A stretch of 64,000 nt of DNA. It comes from Sipunculus nudus. Lineage: Eukaryota > Annelida > Sipuncula > Golfingiida > Sipunculidae. The stretch covers positions 33,571,901 to 33,635,900 of the forward strand of contig CM049317.1 of NCBI GenBank assembly GCA_026874595.1. The letters run 5' to 3'. The notes beneath the pieces were generated by a model. That model searched no databases. It was not told the origin of the DNA and saw only the letters and a list, made by a program, of their open reading frames with translations. The position numbers and the translations under genes are program-made. This document shows positions 1 to 14,500 of this stretch, in pieces (the stretch's first letter is position 1; the number at the start of each line of letters is the position of its first letter).

Positions 1-69
1 CTGGAATATTAGCATTCGACAAGAGATTCTGAAGCAGGCCGATTCATATATCGTTAAGTATGGACTTAC

Positions 70-249
70 ATTCAGTAGTAAATGAAAAGGTGGAGCTCTC
101 CATAGGTCGGAAGGAAGTTATGTGCCCACTCCTGTGAGGTACACTGTTCGTTTGCTCTTCATCCGCTGTAGTAGCAATCGAACGTGTAGTTGTCTCGGTT
201 TTTAAGGAAGTTGTGAGTACAATGGTTGTGGGAATGGTGGGTTTCTCGT
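70..249 (-). CDS. Gene A exon 8: Thr/Ser-rich stalk
   Basis: 180 bp, phase 1 to 1, acceptor CTGCAG and donor GTAAGT. The peptide is rich in Thr, Ser and Pro (PTIPTTIVLTTSLKTETTT...) and looks like an O-glycosylated membrane-proximal stalk. The 177-bp gene B exon aligns to it, including shared NSVPH and ITSFRP segments. Confidence 0.75.
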
Positions 250-3200
250 CTGCAGACAAAATAATACGCATTAGTGTGTAAACAAAATTGTTATTCGGAA
301 GTTTCACCTTGAATGATAGAAGAAAATGATAAATTCCATTTAAAATATGCAATCGATATTAATATCTGTGTGGTCATAGCTTGGAAAATTTACATTATTA
401 GATAAATGTATGGGAAGCGCAGATGCATAAAAATTCAGTAGTTATATAACTACCACTGGAATTATGATTCGTTTATATTTCATGTCAGCTCACCGGACTC
501 GCATATGTAAGCAGCTGATTTAACAGCACAAGATGTAGATTCCCATTTTGCGTTTTCATTCAGCAAGGTGCAGTGGTCTTTCTGAATAAATTTACCGTGT
601 TCGTTATCCCATCGCGCGTACTCTATGTCTTGTCTCATATATGTATCTGGAAGTTGAAACGGGGCAAGAATTTAGTATTTCATCAATGAGGCATTGTATA
701 TCAGCTTCTTATTCTTTCTTGATCAAACATTGATAACTATATTAAGTGTAAATATAACTTATTCTACAAATTGTAATTAAATTTGAATTTTTGGTAAACT
801 GTCATAAAGGAGGTATTGGTTACCGGATGTAGCATCGGTAGTGGTAAGTCAAAGATTATTGTTGATGCTCAAACTTATCAACGCGGGGGATTCTTGACTT
901 GTTAATAGGAATTCGTCTCTGAAGCACGTTGGTGGGGGTATGTGAATATTGCTTCGGCATATGGGCATCATGCATTTTACTAAAACAATATTGGCTTTAT
1001 TTTTTAATATGTATTATTAAAAATGAGACAAGGGTCTTTCAAAGATCTGCCCAGTAGAATTCGCGCTAAAACATCTGATACCACAGATTAGGTTAATTCA
1101 TTCCATTTGGAACACATTCAGTTACATATTATATTACATTGTATATGCGTTATAGGATTTTCAATTTAAATTGAAAAACACACACCAACAGACAAACACA
1201 CACATATATATATATATTGTATAAATAACCTTGGACTAAATAACATTATATAACATTATAAATAACATTATATGTATTTGTATGTACACATTAATATACG
1301 TAAGTATGTCCCACTGGTTAAATTTAATTTTTTCCTTCACAATTCTAGAATGTGGAGATGATGTTTCCGTTTATTACTTATCCCCATATTGTATTAAAAA
1401 AAATCAGTTATTATATTTATACGTTGTCAATGATAACAGGAAGGTAAAATACAAAAAAAAAATTATCATTTACTGAAACACGATTTAGAAGAAGACAAAA
1501 ATGATAATAGATATTGGCAAAACATAAAGGTTACCTTTGTCTTCCCAGACCCAACGTCTGCTGGACCCAAAGGTCCAAAACATATGTCTTCGTGAAGCAA
1601 CTACAATATTTCTAATGACACCTTCAAGCTCAACGAAGCGGGTATACGATGCAAATGAAGAGAGCACAGAATTTCTATTAGGGGAAAGACTCATACATTG
1701 GTCCACTGCGGTTTCCCATGTGTGTCTTTTTCCTATGTAGGCCAGACACTTCCTTAAAGAACCCATTTTGAACTCATTTGCCGCGCATCTCCAACCTCCC
1801 CACAAAGTCCACGTTTTGTCTGGTGAAAAATAATATTTATATACGGTTTTTATCTTATTTAAATTCTGTCCTCCTTATAGCAGCTATGGTTAATTACGTC
1901 ATAAGTCTTCACGGAAAACCTGTCAAAGTAATCGCTATATGACACCTGAAATAACACACATAATTTTTTGACGAGACGGTTTGTATAATTTGGTTTTGCA
2001 ATGTATATCAAGTGATCATACTTTGAAACAACTTTACATTTTGCAAAATACTAATAGTTCATTCAGCAATGGGAGCATAATTGTGCTGGCAGTTTTATGC
2101 TCTCATTGACTGTAGGGTGAGGTGTAGGATCAAGTTCCAACAGGAACTCTTTCTCCACAATAGAAACGTGTTTTTTCAGTTAAGCAAGAGGTACACTACA
2201 TTCAGATCTATTTGCTAAGAAAAATGTATGTGTTGACGTTGTCCCTCTTGGAATTACATATCCCAGAAAATGATTTTTTCTTTCGATCAAACTGATCTGT
2301 TGAACACTTACTAATGGGTGTCTGTGAGGTGACAGAATTGTTGAGGCTGTATTTTGTATTCGTGACAGTCGCTTCAGGCAAATTATACACATATAAGAAA
2401 CGTCTATCAGAGGGCTTACGGTAGACTGGCTAAACTGCCATTGGTCAGCTCATTAATGACCATGATAAACATACCCTCGCACATGTACGCCCCTTTCTCA
2501 AATGATCGATTCCGCATGAACATTAATGCGCCGAACGATAAGAGTTCAGACTATCTGACGTGTGTCAATCAGGTCTGTCTCGAAAGGCCCGAGTCTTTCA
2601 ACCTGAAGATGTGAGGTGAAACACAGGAACGCCTTTGATTCTGTGGCAGGCAGAATCAATTGGCTTAGTTCTAGGTTCATCCTAGAACCTAATTCGTGTA
2701 AATCTGTCTATTGTTTCTTAAAACAAGTCACACCAGGGTCATGACGCTCGGCCGACTAACATGTTGCCAATATGTACTTGCAAAATCAACTATAGCTTGG
2801 AGGATATAGGAATCACTATTTGTGTCTTTTTAACGGACGACCGCATCATTGAAGGTCTCAAAAAAGAGAAACAATCCGTTAATATTTTGAAAAATCCAGG
2901 TGGTGCCACAATTCTGCAGGAACTGATGAAACATTCAGTTATGAATATGCATGCAAAAAACATGGTGATCAATGCATTAGTTGTTTAGATACTTGAGTTT
3001 TTGGCTCAAATGTTTAACTATTCTTCAGGGAATTTCTGACCCCCACAGCTCGAAGGATATAGTTAACAGTGATATAATTTCAGAAATCTAAGGAGATTTT
3101 TCTGGCGACCGCCCGTGATGTCAAGTTAGACGATTTTAGATCGAGTTGCTACGATTTGTACCTTTTAACGGAGGGGCGCATCTTTATAGGTCTCAAAAAT

Positions 3201-5841
3201 AAAGAAAAATGTGTAAAAATTCGATAAAAAAAAAGTGGCGCAACCATTCTTCAGGAACTGATGGAACACTCCATGAATGAATACGCATGTAAAGAATCGT
3301 GGTGATAAATGCATTAGTCGTTCAGATACTGGAGCTTTGGTATTATTTTTTTAAATAGTACGGGTTGGGGGGTACTTTTGAGCCTCATAGATCGGAGGAT
3401 ATTGGTAACAGAGACATAAATTCAGAATTCTAAGGAGATTCAAGGACCTCCCTGGATGTCATGTTTGAAAATTCTAGATCCAATGGTTACGATTTGTGTC
3501 CTGTCAACGGACGAACGCATCTTTGAGGGTCTAAAAAATAGAGGGAAAAATGCATTTATTATCGGAAAAATCCAGGTGGCGCTGCCAGTCTGCAGGAACT
3601 GATGAAACACTCAGTGATGAATATGCACGCAAAGAACCAGTATCCAGTTGTTTAGATACTGGAGCTTTTGTATCAAAATTTCAATTGTTGGGCCGGGGGG
3701 GGGGGGATTTCTGAGCCCCATAGCTCGGAGGAAATGGGTAACAGGGACCTCAAGCTAATTTAAGGTTTCCAGGGAGAGTTTTCATTGATCTCCCTGGATG
3801 TCAAGTTAGAAGGTTCTCGGTCCAATGGTTACGATAATAATGAAGGGGCGTATCTTTCAAGGTATAAAAAAGAGCAAAAAATGCGCAAAAATTCGGAAAA
3901 ATCCAGCTGGCGCCACTTGTTTGCAGGAATTGATGAAATCCTCCATGATGAATATGTATGCAAAGAATCATGGTGATTAATGCATCAGTTGTTCAGATAA
4001 TGCAGCTTTGGTGCCATTTTTTTTTTTAATTCGGGAATGGGAGGGGGTATTTCAGAGCCCTATGGATCGGAGGCTGTGGGTAACAGATACATAATTTCAG
4101 AATTCTAAGGAGACTTTTATGGACTTTCCCGGATGTCAAGTAAGAAAATTCCAGTTCGAGCAATTACGATCTTGCCCTGTTTACAAACAGACAAAGAGAC
4201 TGCACGACAGACGGGCAGACCAGGGACAAAGAGTGATTGCACTAGCCCAGATGACTTTCAGCCAGCTTAGCTAAAATTGATTATATTGCTTGCCGCTTAG
4301 GTACGGAGGCTCGTTTAGGTGACTCGTGCCCACGCGATATTATCTCTTTATTGGTAATTTCTCGTGCGCATTTGATAATTATATCGCTGCCTGGCTGCAA
4401 TGAGTCACCACAAGTATATAACGGAAGCAATGTCCTAGGATTGTTAGGTAAAAGTGAAGTCTAGCTGACAAATATTTTGACCTCTAACTGGAAAGCGTTA
4501 CTACATATCAATAACATTTTTTTCTGCATGTTGAAGTTGACAGTTATCTGCATCAGCTAATGTATGTTATTTGACTGTTTACTTAGAATATATTTTGTTG
4601 TGATACAGAAAGCATTATTGCTAAAACAATGCGAATACATATTGATATTGCAGTGCTGACATTTATGTCATGATGCGATCAAATGTACCGCTGTAAATGT
4701 ATTCGTATAAAATGTTTTCCAGAGATTATGTTTAATTTTAAATAGAAATAATATAGACAACTGTTTTACATGATCAAAATACCTATATCTTAAGTGTCTT
4801 CCATCCAAGGTGACGACGTCGTGCCGTCAACATGTATACAAACTGTCGGGTGATTGTGTAATCGCATGACAGATCAAGGAAAGTCATAATTATTGCAACG
4901 ACTTAAGGTATGCATTTTGACACGATATAACCTATTTTTCAATGGATAACCGTGATACTACTGACTTTTGTGACTTCAAATGTGCACATCTTTCTTCAAG
5001 GACATAGTGAAGTCGGAACCAACTGTGGACAGCTTAAAATGTAGAGAGCTATATAATGACAGGTGCCCTTTTATTGTTACACGGGCGTAACTCATGTTGT
5101 GGCGCTCTTGCCTGGCCGCTTGTTACTTCTCGTTTTAATCTGTACTGGTTAAAATTCTTGTTGTCATGGTAGCTTGGAGAGAGCTTACGTGTACACCATG
5201 GTGTGTAGAAACAGCCACGTTCTTCTAGATGATTCCTGTAACGCGTGTTTACTTTGTTGTGTAAGATCTTTTGGACTGTTTGAGAAGTGGAAAATTCTCG
5301 GCTTTGGGTGAAGAGTATATAAAGGGGCTGTGTTCTACATCCGAGAGAGAGCAGAGAAGATTTCGGCGAACGCAGAAGCGTGTGTCAGTCTCTGGGACCT
5401 TATCCGACGTGTGCGGCAATTATAGATTTTCTTCAGAGTTTCTCCTGGATTTTGTGCATTTAGACTTCAGTTTACTTTCTGGATTGTTACAAGAGCTTTA
5501 CACTGGACTGTCATTCTCCGAGAGTTTACATTTAAAGAACTTATCGTTGTGACAGTGGTGGTATCTATGTACTGTGCGCTTTGTGTATTTTACTATGTGA
5601 TTTTATTGATTTGTTGTGATACCGCTGTTTTACTGTACAGTTGTATTGATTTAGTGTATTGTAATGTTAGGGCTGTTTCAGGAATAAGTTATGGTTATTT
5701 GTTAACAAAAACCACTGACTTCTTTATTTATTCCCCTAGACATTTCACGCTGCCTAGTGTTACAGAACCTGATTTTTTTTTATCTCCATTACAAAATGTG
5801 TGTCCATTACGTATACGTGATATGTTTATATTAGGATTCGT

Positions 5842-5894
<53 letters not shown>

Positions 5895-8800
5895 GTCACA
5901 CAGTATATACATCATAACATGTCTTAATCTTTGTCAATATCAATTGGAAAAAATGTGATCTCGTCAAATGACCACTTTCCAAAATATAAACTAACCATAA
6001 CATGTTTTATTTTTTTGTAAATATATCTTCCTAAATAATGTATTTGATCTGTATGTTGCATGTATATGAATTCAGGGATTTACGTTAAACGTTCATGGTA
6101 CATTTCATTCACATACATAAAATCCCTAGGTCTGGTAGCCTCTGATATAAAGACATAGCGTGGATGTTGTAAATTAATTATATTCTGATAAAGGTTAACG
6201 GGTGGACGAACATTATGTCAAAACCTTATACGACGGGTCTAAAACGATCCTTTAACAAGGGTATACCGTTATTCTGAATAAAAAAAGGAAATAATGCAAA
6301 ATAAGAATTATACTACACGAAAATAACACCCCTGATGCAGAAAGATAAGGGTTATAAAACATGGGTCATAAATCTCAGATGACCAGCCTGACAATTTAGA
6401 TTTGACCTTGAGGATACTGGCTAAGTTAATGATTTTTCATTCTCATCCGATAACTATTTTAGACATATTGTATGTTACATTCAATGGCAAAATAAGCAGA
6501 AATTCAAAATTTTTGTCAGATACGAGGGGAAAACATGCAGTACTTCCTAAGTTATCAGGTTCCCAAGAAATCTTAAAGGTAATGAATATAATTAAGATTT
6601 AATCTAGAAGATAATGGCAAAGGACAACACATTTTTATCTCGTGCGAGAACTTGGTGAAACGACTTGTGTAACAAAGTTGAATACAAATTATCCAGTACT
6701 TCATAAGGTATGGGTTCAAGATTTAAGTTTTGGTTGATCTTACCTTGAATTCCACGGTCATGGTCACCAGGTTTTGAATTTCTCGAAGATGTTGGAAGAA
6801 ATAATTTGTGTTTCAAATTTCAGGTAAATATGCGGTTCTTCACAAATATTTGAGTTCACAATATAGCCTACTAACGACGACCACGACAGACGATAGGACG
6901 CAAAATAATATGCCTTCCCCTGCGGAGATGGAAGGAGGTGGAAATATTATGAACACACTAGGTTTTAATACGCATTTTAAACCACAATTGAGAAATTGAT
7001 ACTATCGACGAAATTTTCATTCTCAGAGAGTAAGAAAAAAATTCATAAAAAATAGACAAATATCAGGTGGCGCCTACTGCCTGTAGTAACTGAAGAAGCT
7101 AGTCATGACAAAATACACCAGGATTCGGAACTCTAGATGAGAACATAAATTAGAAACCGATACCTGATTTTGCAGTCTAAAGAAGAAGGAAAAAAAGTTG
7201 TAAAATAGAAAAAAATACGTGTGTGAAGAACAATCTTCGGGAATTCATAAAACTAGGTCTAATAAATAAAGGTTTTTGGACACCAGATGAAAACTAAACT
7301 GACCACTTATCGGGATTGAGCCAGACATTCAGCGAAAATAGACTTGATAACGATGAAATATTTTACCCAAAACTATTAAATCACCGGAACAATGACTTTT
7401 GACCACATTGTCATTACAATAGAGTTAAACATATTATAATTGATAAACGTATAGCAACGCAAAATAACGTCTAATCATTATTTTATTACGTCAACTTTAA
7501 AACCTGTCAGCTTATCTCCCTTTCTGTTGATAATCAACCTTAATGGCCTTGAATATTCTATTAAGTCGCAGTTACAAGGCCCTTGGTTTCTAGTGGATAC
7601 AATAGATGGAACTGTTCCTACGAGTGCTCATCCAGATTTATACACATGTAATATAGTGACATCACATGTGATAAGTGGGTCATCGAAAATCATAGAATGC
7701 CATGTCACTGTGCAATATATGTGAATGAATATTATATTTACGTATCTTTGTGTACTTCCCCAGCGGTCCTTGTGTGGAATAAAATTACTATTTTAGTGAC
7801 ATTTGGGTAAGCGGGCGATCAGGTAAGTAACGTCGGACCAATGAACCTTTTATATAACATTTGTTCCTTCAATATATATAAATGCATTCAGTATTTGTGC
7901 TATATATTTATATACCTGTATATTATTTAAAATGTTCTGGATATAAACTGAGTTTTGTACTGCAACTGGACTTACCTAGTATACAAAGCGGATAATGATA
8001 GTCTGTGCACCTCTTGTCTTCTATCCAGACTGAGGAAGTTGTATCATTATATACCACCGCCATGCAAATGGCATCGGTTTGATAATCTGTAAGCCCGACT
8101 GGGTGGAACGTCTTCCAGATATGCTTAGCTGGAACTAAAATTGTGTCAAGTGTCACAGGATTAAACATCAGTCGGGTTGGTATTGGAAATCACTTTAAAA
8201 TGTCAAACCTTCCCATAGAGGTATTGCAATTTGATTAGACTTTTAACCTGAGTAAAGTGATTACACTGGATGCAGATGTTAAACAGGGTATCAGGAATTA
8301 CGCCACGGTATTTGTTATGAAGAAATTGTATATATAAAAAACATTGCATTAAGTTAATTTGTTTCATTTAAGCAAAATATATATTTGAAATGATTGTCTT
8401 ATAAGTTATGCATACGAGATATTTTGGAGAAAATAATAGAGAGTCAGAATGTCAGAGTTTACATTGTGCATTGGTCATGTATATCGCCCTGTGTGTCGAA
8501 TCTTCCCCGCATGGCATATCACCATCACATACTGAACAGCTCCCTTGTAAGCCGCCGTCCATCATTCCAAATTTGTCACCACAGCAGCATATTCTGCTGG
8601 AGCGTTCCTGTGTCACAGGAATCATAGTTTTATTATTGCTTGTTTTTAGAATTAATCAATGTTGTAATATGGCCTCAATAAGTGTATTGTATCATTTTTT
8701 GGTTTTGATAGATTTCTCAAAATTGAATCCGATTTCATTATTATATTAACAAAAACACTTACCTTATGATGCGAAAAATACTTGAATCTGTGGCAGTGAT

Positions 8801-11471
8801 ATTTGCAATCATTTATTGACCATTTAAATTCACACTGAGATATCAGTTCATTTCCGCTTTTGTAGCAGCCTTGATAATAAACGCCAGCAGGATCAAAATC
8901 TAAACAAACGAGATGTCTAAGGAAGGGATTTTTTTGCAAGGAATATACTGATTGCATTATTGATATTTAGATATCTAGAGTTATATTTTGTTTCATTAAT
9001 CAGACGTAGATATTTTACATATCATACCTGACTGAAATGTGTATATTTTAAATTTATATTCAATATCCTGTTACAAGTCAGGACTTAATTTACTATAAAC
9101 AAATCTAGAACCATTTTCATGATATTTTGTATAATATGATATCTGTATATTTTATGGAAACCGCCTGATGATACTACGAAATGCATTTCAATTTCGACAT
9201 TCGATTATGGTGGAATCTAGCTGACAATAAAGTTATTCCTACGTATTCTATTATATAATGACATGTTTTAATTAAGCATGCATATCGAATGTTAATGTGA
9301 TAACGTTACCCATTTCCTTTCTGAAATGAAGCCTGTCACCGCCTTTACGATTCAATCCTATTAGACCGAAAGAATATATGATAATAAAATATGACAATAT
9401 TGAAATTGTATTTTTAATCCAGCTTTAATTTGTTTTACCTTTGTTCATCCAGTTAAAGTACAAAGGTCCCGTCTTGCCACCTATCCAAGCTTGTGAAACT
9501 TCTGCAATTCTTATGAGCTCATAAAGAACATAATTTGACGCTGCGGAAGTATCCCACGCTAGTCTGTCCTGTTTCTCTGTGCAGGCTGCTTGTGCGTCGG
9601 CCCAATTGACGTCACCAAGGTAGATGCAGTACCATGTATCTACAACGGGTGGCATGAATAAACATATGATGGAACATCTGATCACTTGATTTGCTGTAAA
9701 TAGGAAAAAAAGTAGTGGAATTCAACAAATGTTTGTATTCCTGGGGCATTGTGTTTTGTTTTTCACATCGTAACGGTTAAATTTTGAATTTCTATATGTT
9801 TAAAGTTGTGTCTAGTAATGCGTCATGTATTACTAGACGTCATCCAGCCTGTGAAAGGGGTTCACTTCATCATCTTTGTTATCCGACCTGTTTTCGTATT
9901 TTCCACCAATGTGAATCCCGTGTGTAGATTCGTTAAAGTTTTATTGTTACCTGATCGGTGTATGTTGTAAGTTATTCTTTTAATTTTCTAGCAACTACTT
10001 AAACACGTATAACAAGTCAGCCAGAAGTGAAATTCAAATGAAGGTGGACACGCTTTTTATGGCTAGCATCACTTCATTGATGCTGCCTAGCATTATATCA
10101 TTGTTGCTGCCTATTTCACAGTAGTTATAAAACAGGCAGGTCAGAAGCGACCTTCAGGTATCCGCCCGTAGCTTTCAAGTGTGGGCCACTTAATGTAGAA
10201 GACATTTATAAACCTGCTGTAGTGATACCAGGATGCAAACGGAAAAGATCAACAATTGAACTGAACTGAGAACTATATTGCTGCTCCGCGTCAAAGTGCT
10301 CAAAGCGATGCGTGTCAGAAGTATTTTAATTATCAGAATTTGGCGTTGGGTGAAATGACCGCGAAAGTTTGCAACCAGCTACAAAACAAGTTCCAACATA
10401 GAGGGTAGCATACAATAGATCCTCACCAGCTGCTTAGCGAATAATAAAATCTCGCTTAAGATATCAACTACCTATATTAAACTCCATATTATCTCAGAGA
10501 CAACTCCAACAAAGAAGACAACAATTAAATATCTTAAAAAAATCAATCGAATACCATCACTTTGGTCGAGATGAAAGTAAATGTAATACCAGATAATCCC
10601 GACTCTTTATATTTTCGATTATATTATTAGTAAGCACCATATACCAGATTGTCGCTTGCCTTAAACATACACCTGTTCAGATATTAACATTTATTTAAAT
10701 GTTATTTTAAGAATAAGGGACATGCCATTCATGTTCTATTATGGTTAATTGAGAATAAAATGTAATCCGCAAGATAGTGTAAACATTCAAAACATTTATG
10801 AAGCCAACAATTACTTGAAATAAAAAAAACAAACAAACAATACTGTTACCTAAGCAAACTGCATTGAAGCGTGCAACATGATTCGCACATACATGCACAT
10901 TTCAGTTTTGTAGAAATCTATTCAACTATTTGGAAAGACGTAAATAAAAGGAATTGTCAAAGAGAAGATAAAAAAAAAACATTCCCCAACTCGGGTAAAA
11001 GGTTACATGTGATCATGTGACCATGTAAGAATACACGGCTGTCACATCACAGAAGCGAAAAAGAAAATATTACAATAAGATAACAGTTAATATAAACATA
11101 CTGCACTGCATGGAATACAGTGCCATTCTGTAGTGTTTACAGTGCTCTATCCGTAGTCGTTTTTTTCTAAATTGTTCAACAAATCATTGGTCATACAAAT
11201 TGCGTTAGCACACATTGCCGATAAAAGCTATTTTGAATACAGCTGGAAAAAATTGGAGTTGTTTGGAGTGGAGCTTGGAGCGCTTTTTAAAACTATTTCA
11301 TTGGGGTTTTCAATACGGACAAAACGGGCTCTCGTAATATTTGATCCTACTCAATTGCATGTTGACTTAATGTGTTCTCTAATTAACGTGGTGTTATGTC
11401 GACTTATATTTCGGAAACCTGGCCGAAACGTTGCAAAGTTTATATTTACATTCAAAATAAAATCCCCGTCT

Positions 11472-11557
<86 letters not shown>

Positions 11558-14500
11558 GTGAGGGGGAAGAGAGGGAGTGAGAGAGAGGGGGGTCCAACCA
11601 ACGACTTCTCAGACCCGGAACTTATGTTAATTCATTCTCAACAACAGGTGGAAAGATATCCAAACTGCTTGCAGACCATGAAGCTTGCGTAATTTCTCTC
11701 AGTGCGTGTTCCAGGTCAGGCGAAGGCAATTGTGTGACAGAAATAAACGATGTATATATATATACATGTGTGTGTGTATATATATTAATATTATTAGGAG
11801 ACGGGTTTGGGTATAGGAGGATTTATTATACATATACAATACAATACCACCGATAATATGCCAGTTCATATGCAAAGCGTATACATTTCAGCTAGATTTA
11901 TTATTATACGCCACCTGGCGGTAACTCACAATAAGATAGCCTAGCTATCCTAAATATCTAAATACAACACACAAAGCTTTGCCTGTAAAGAACCATCCAA
12001 ACCATCCCCAAACCCGTGTAATAAATTTAGTTAGTGACTACTTTACCTTAGGTATTGGCAACATTAACTTTATTTTTTAGCCCAGGTGTGATGTACCTCC
12101 GATAAGCATCACTGTGCCAGTCCCCATGCTGTTTGATTTGAATTATGCTTAAACCAGACTGGGCTGCAAAGAAAGCCCCACCTTGATGAAAACTGTGACC
12201 GGCATCCAATCTGGGATCTAAGCCGCACAATGGTAATGACTGTCTAAGCCTACCAATGAAACCACTGTACGTCATAAGACGGTTCCCTGTACGGTCCGAA
12301 AACTGGGAAACAGGAGCTTTAACATTGGCTGGTGAAATACTGAAGTGCAGTAACAGAGCCTGGGCTGGGCATAGGGGGGACGCAGGTATTCGTGGCTCGG
12401 AAAATTGTCAGGTATCTTTCTTTAAATTGGAAAGTCTTTGATCCAGCAACATGCAGAATTACACAATCTGTACGGAAGGTGAAATCCTCTCTAGTGAGAA
12501 CTTTCCCGCAAACGCCACCCGTTTCGGATAAGGGTAGTAAAATGGATTTCCTGAGAAAACTAAAAAAACCTATCAAACAGATAGTTCAGAAACAAATGTC
12601 CCTAGGTGAAGTGAGATCGATGGTGTTAAAATTTTGTTTAAGGATGGGGAGTGTTATTGGCAACTTAGCTTTTGAGGGATCCCCCAAAGTCCAACGAACC
12701 CTTCTAATCACCAGTTTCACTCCTATGTGCCCTCTTATTGGATTACTTAAACTTGCAAGTTCATGGAGCATTCTTACAATATTAAGATACCGTCTAATTG
12801 ATTTAAAACTGAGCGATTCTGCCAAGTGAGCTATGTAACATAATAGGTCCTTCTGGCAAATTGGGACAAGGGAATACCCGCTTCTATGCAAAATTTGTGG
12901 TATCTCCTAAAATGCGTGAAATATGGCTTTCGTGTTGTTTCTGCAAGTGATGCTGCTTGGTATACTTAGACAAGCTTATCCAGTTTCTGAAGGAATGCAC
13001 TTCTTGGCTCCTTCCCTGAAAAACATGACCTCAGACTTAGGAGACATGTGGTGGGCGAGTTGATACGCATCAATATAATTATAAAAATTTACAAAGGGCT
13101 TACGATAACTCCGACCGTCCCGTCTTGATAAACAATCGTGGGTAAATTTTCCAGCAATATGTACTGCTGTTATACGAAAGTTATAAAACACAGACAGCCA
13201 AAACAAATCTCTTAATACTGACCATTCTGTTCTTTGCTACACGTCTATTCCCATTAAAGACTGTTGTCTTATTGTCCGACAAAATTATAATTCTTTTATT
13301 TTGCCACAAGGGAGCCCATATATGGGCCGCTAATATGACGGCAAATGTTTCCTTGCAATTAATATGAAGTTAACTTATAGAAGGCAGGTCATTTTTCCTA
13401 TTACAATAGAACCAATCTTGGCAATATACGGCAGCAGCCCCTGTTTTACATGTATCCGTGTAAACCCCTGTAACCGGAACAGGATCTAAAACAAGTGCAG
13501 TCTCATTAAAAAAGTGCTGCATTGATACCACCACAAAATATCGTCTTTTGTATTTTTGTCAAGCCGCAGCCTATCATGTTTATTTTTCATTGCATTACAA
13601 GCGTCGATAAGCCGTCGGAGTAAAACTCCTAACTACAGACGTCGCGAAGTTCAATTTCCAAATTAAACCCTTGCAATTTTCGCTTTGATAGTCTTGTTAA
13701 AGCTACAGTTTTATTTAACTGTTCTCTAATTGCTTGAAGTTTATCTTGTGGGATACTCAAGGATATGTTGACAGAACCAATGTTAATACCTAAGAATGTA
13801 ATCAATTGACATGAATCAATGACTTTGTTCCAATTTATCATAAACCCCAGCCGCCTAAACAAGATTATAAGACAGGCCATGGCTGCTGCACACTCACTTT
13901 TGCTATTAATTATAATTAAAAACTCATTTAAGTATGCCACGATGTTTTAAAAACCTCTGCATGCCATATATCTAACCACAGCTTCTGTCAGCCTGTGAAA
14001 TACTCCAGGACTCAAACGGGCTCCGAAGGGTAAACGAGTATCATAAAAATACATACAGCTCCCATTTTTATCAACCCATGACAGAATTTTTGGCTGTGTT
14101 TTGATGTCTTTACAGACCTATATTCAGACTTAAGGTCTACTTTGGCCATATAGGCACCTTTTGATAACAATTTACATGCACTATCAACTGTTTGAAAACG
14201 TGCTTTGTACTCTAGAGTTGAATAATCATTTACAGCACGCCCCTCTTATTTACTACAATCATGAATCAATTGGACAGCATCTCCCTGTTTTGGAATGGCT
14301 GCCAAAGGGCCGATTAAAATTGGCTTTTCAATACATTTTACATAGTGGCCATTTTGCACTTCTTCGGTTATTTGATCATAACAGGCGTCATAATGTATCA
14401 GAGTTGACTTGTGATTATTTAAATAAGCTGCTTTTGGGATTTTACCTTGATCAACAATATCAAATTCATTCGTTACTCCATTCAATATAAATTCGGTATC

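Noticed and set aside
5271-5917. Two consecutive frames of 93 and 122 codons
   Set aside because: No recognisable domain; the second ends in a (TA)n run. The first follows a TATA box, so it was kept only as part of a possible LTR.
11172-11692. Frames with Arg-Glu or Leu-Ser runs
   Set aside because: Produced by the (AG)n tract; no start context or motif, and three frames are open for the same reason.
12392-12829. A 145-codon plus-strand frame
   Set aside because: Antisense of the DIRS tyrosine recombinase, which has clear motifs on the minus strand.
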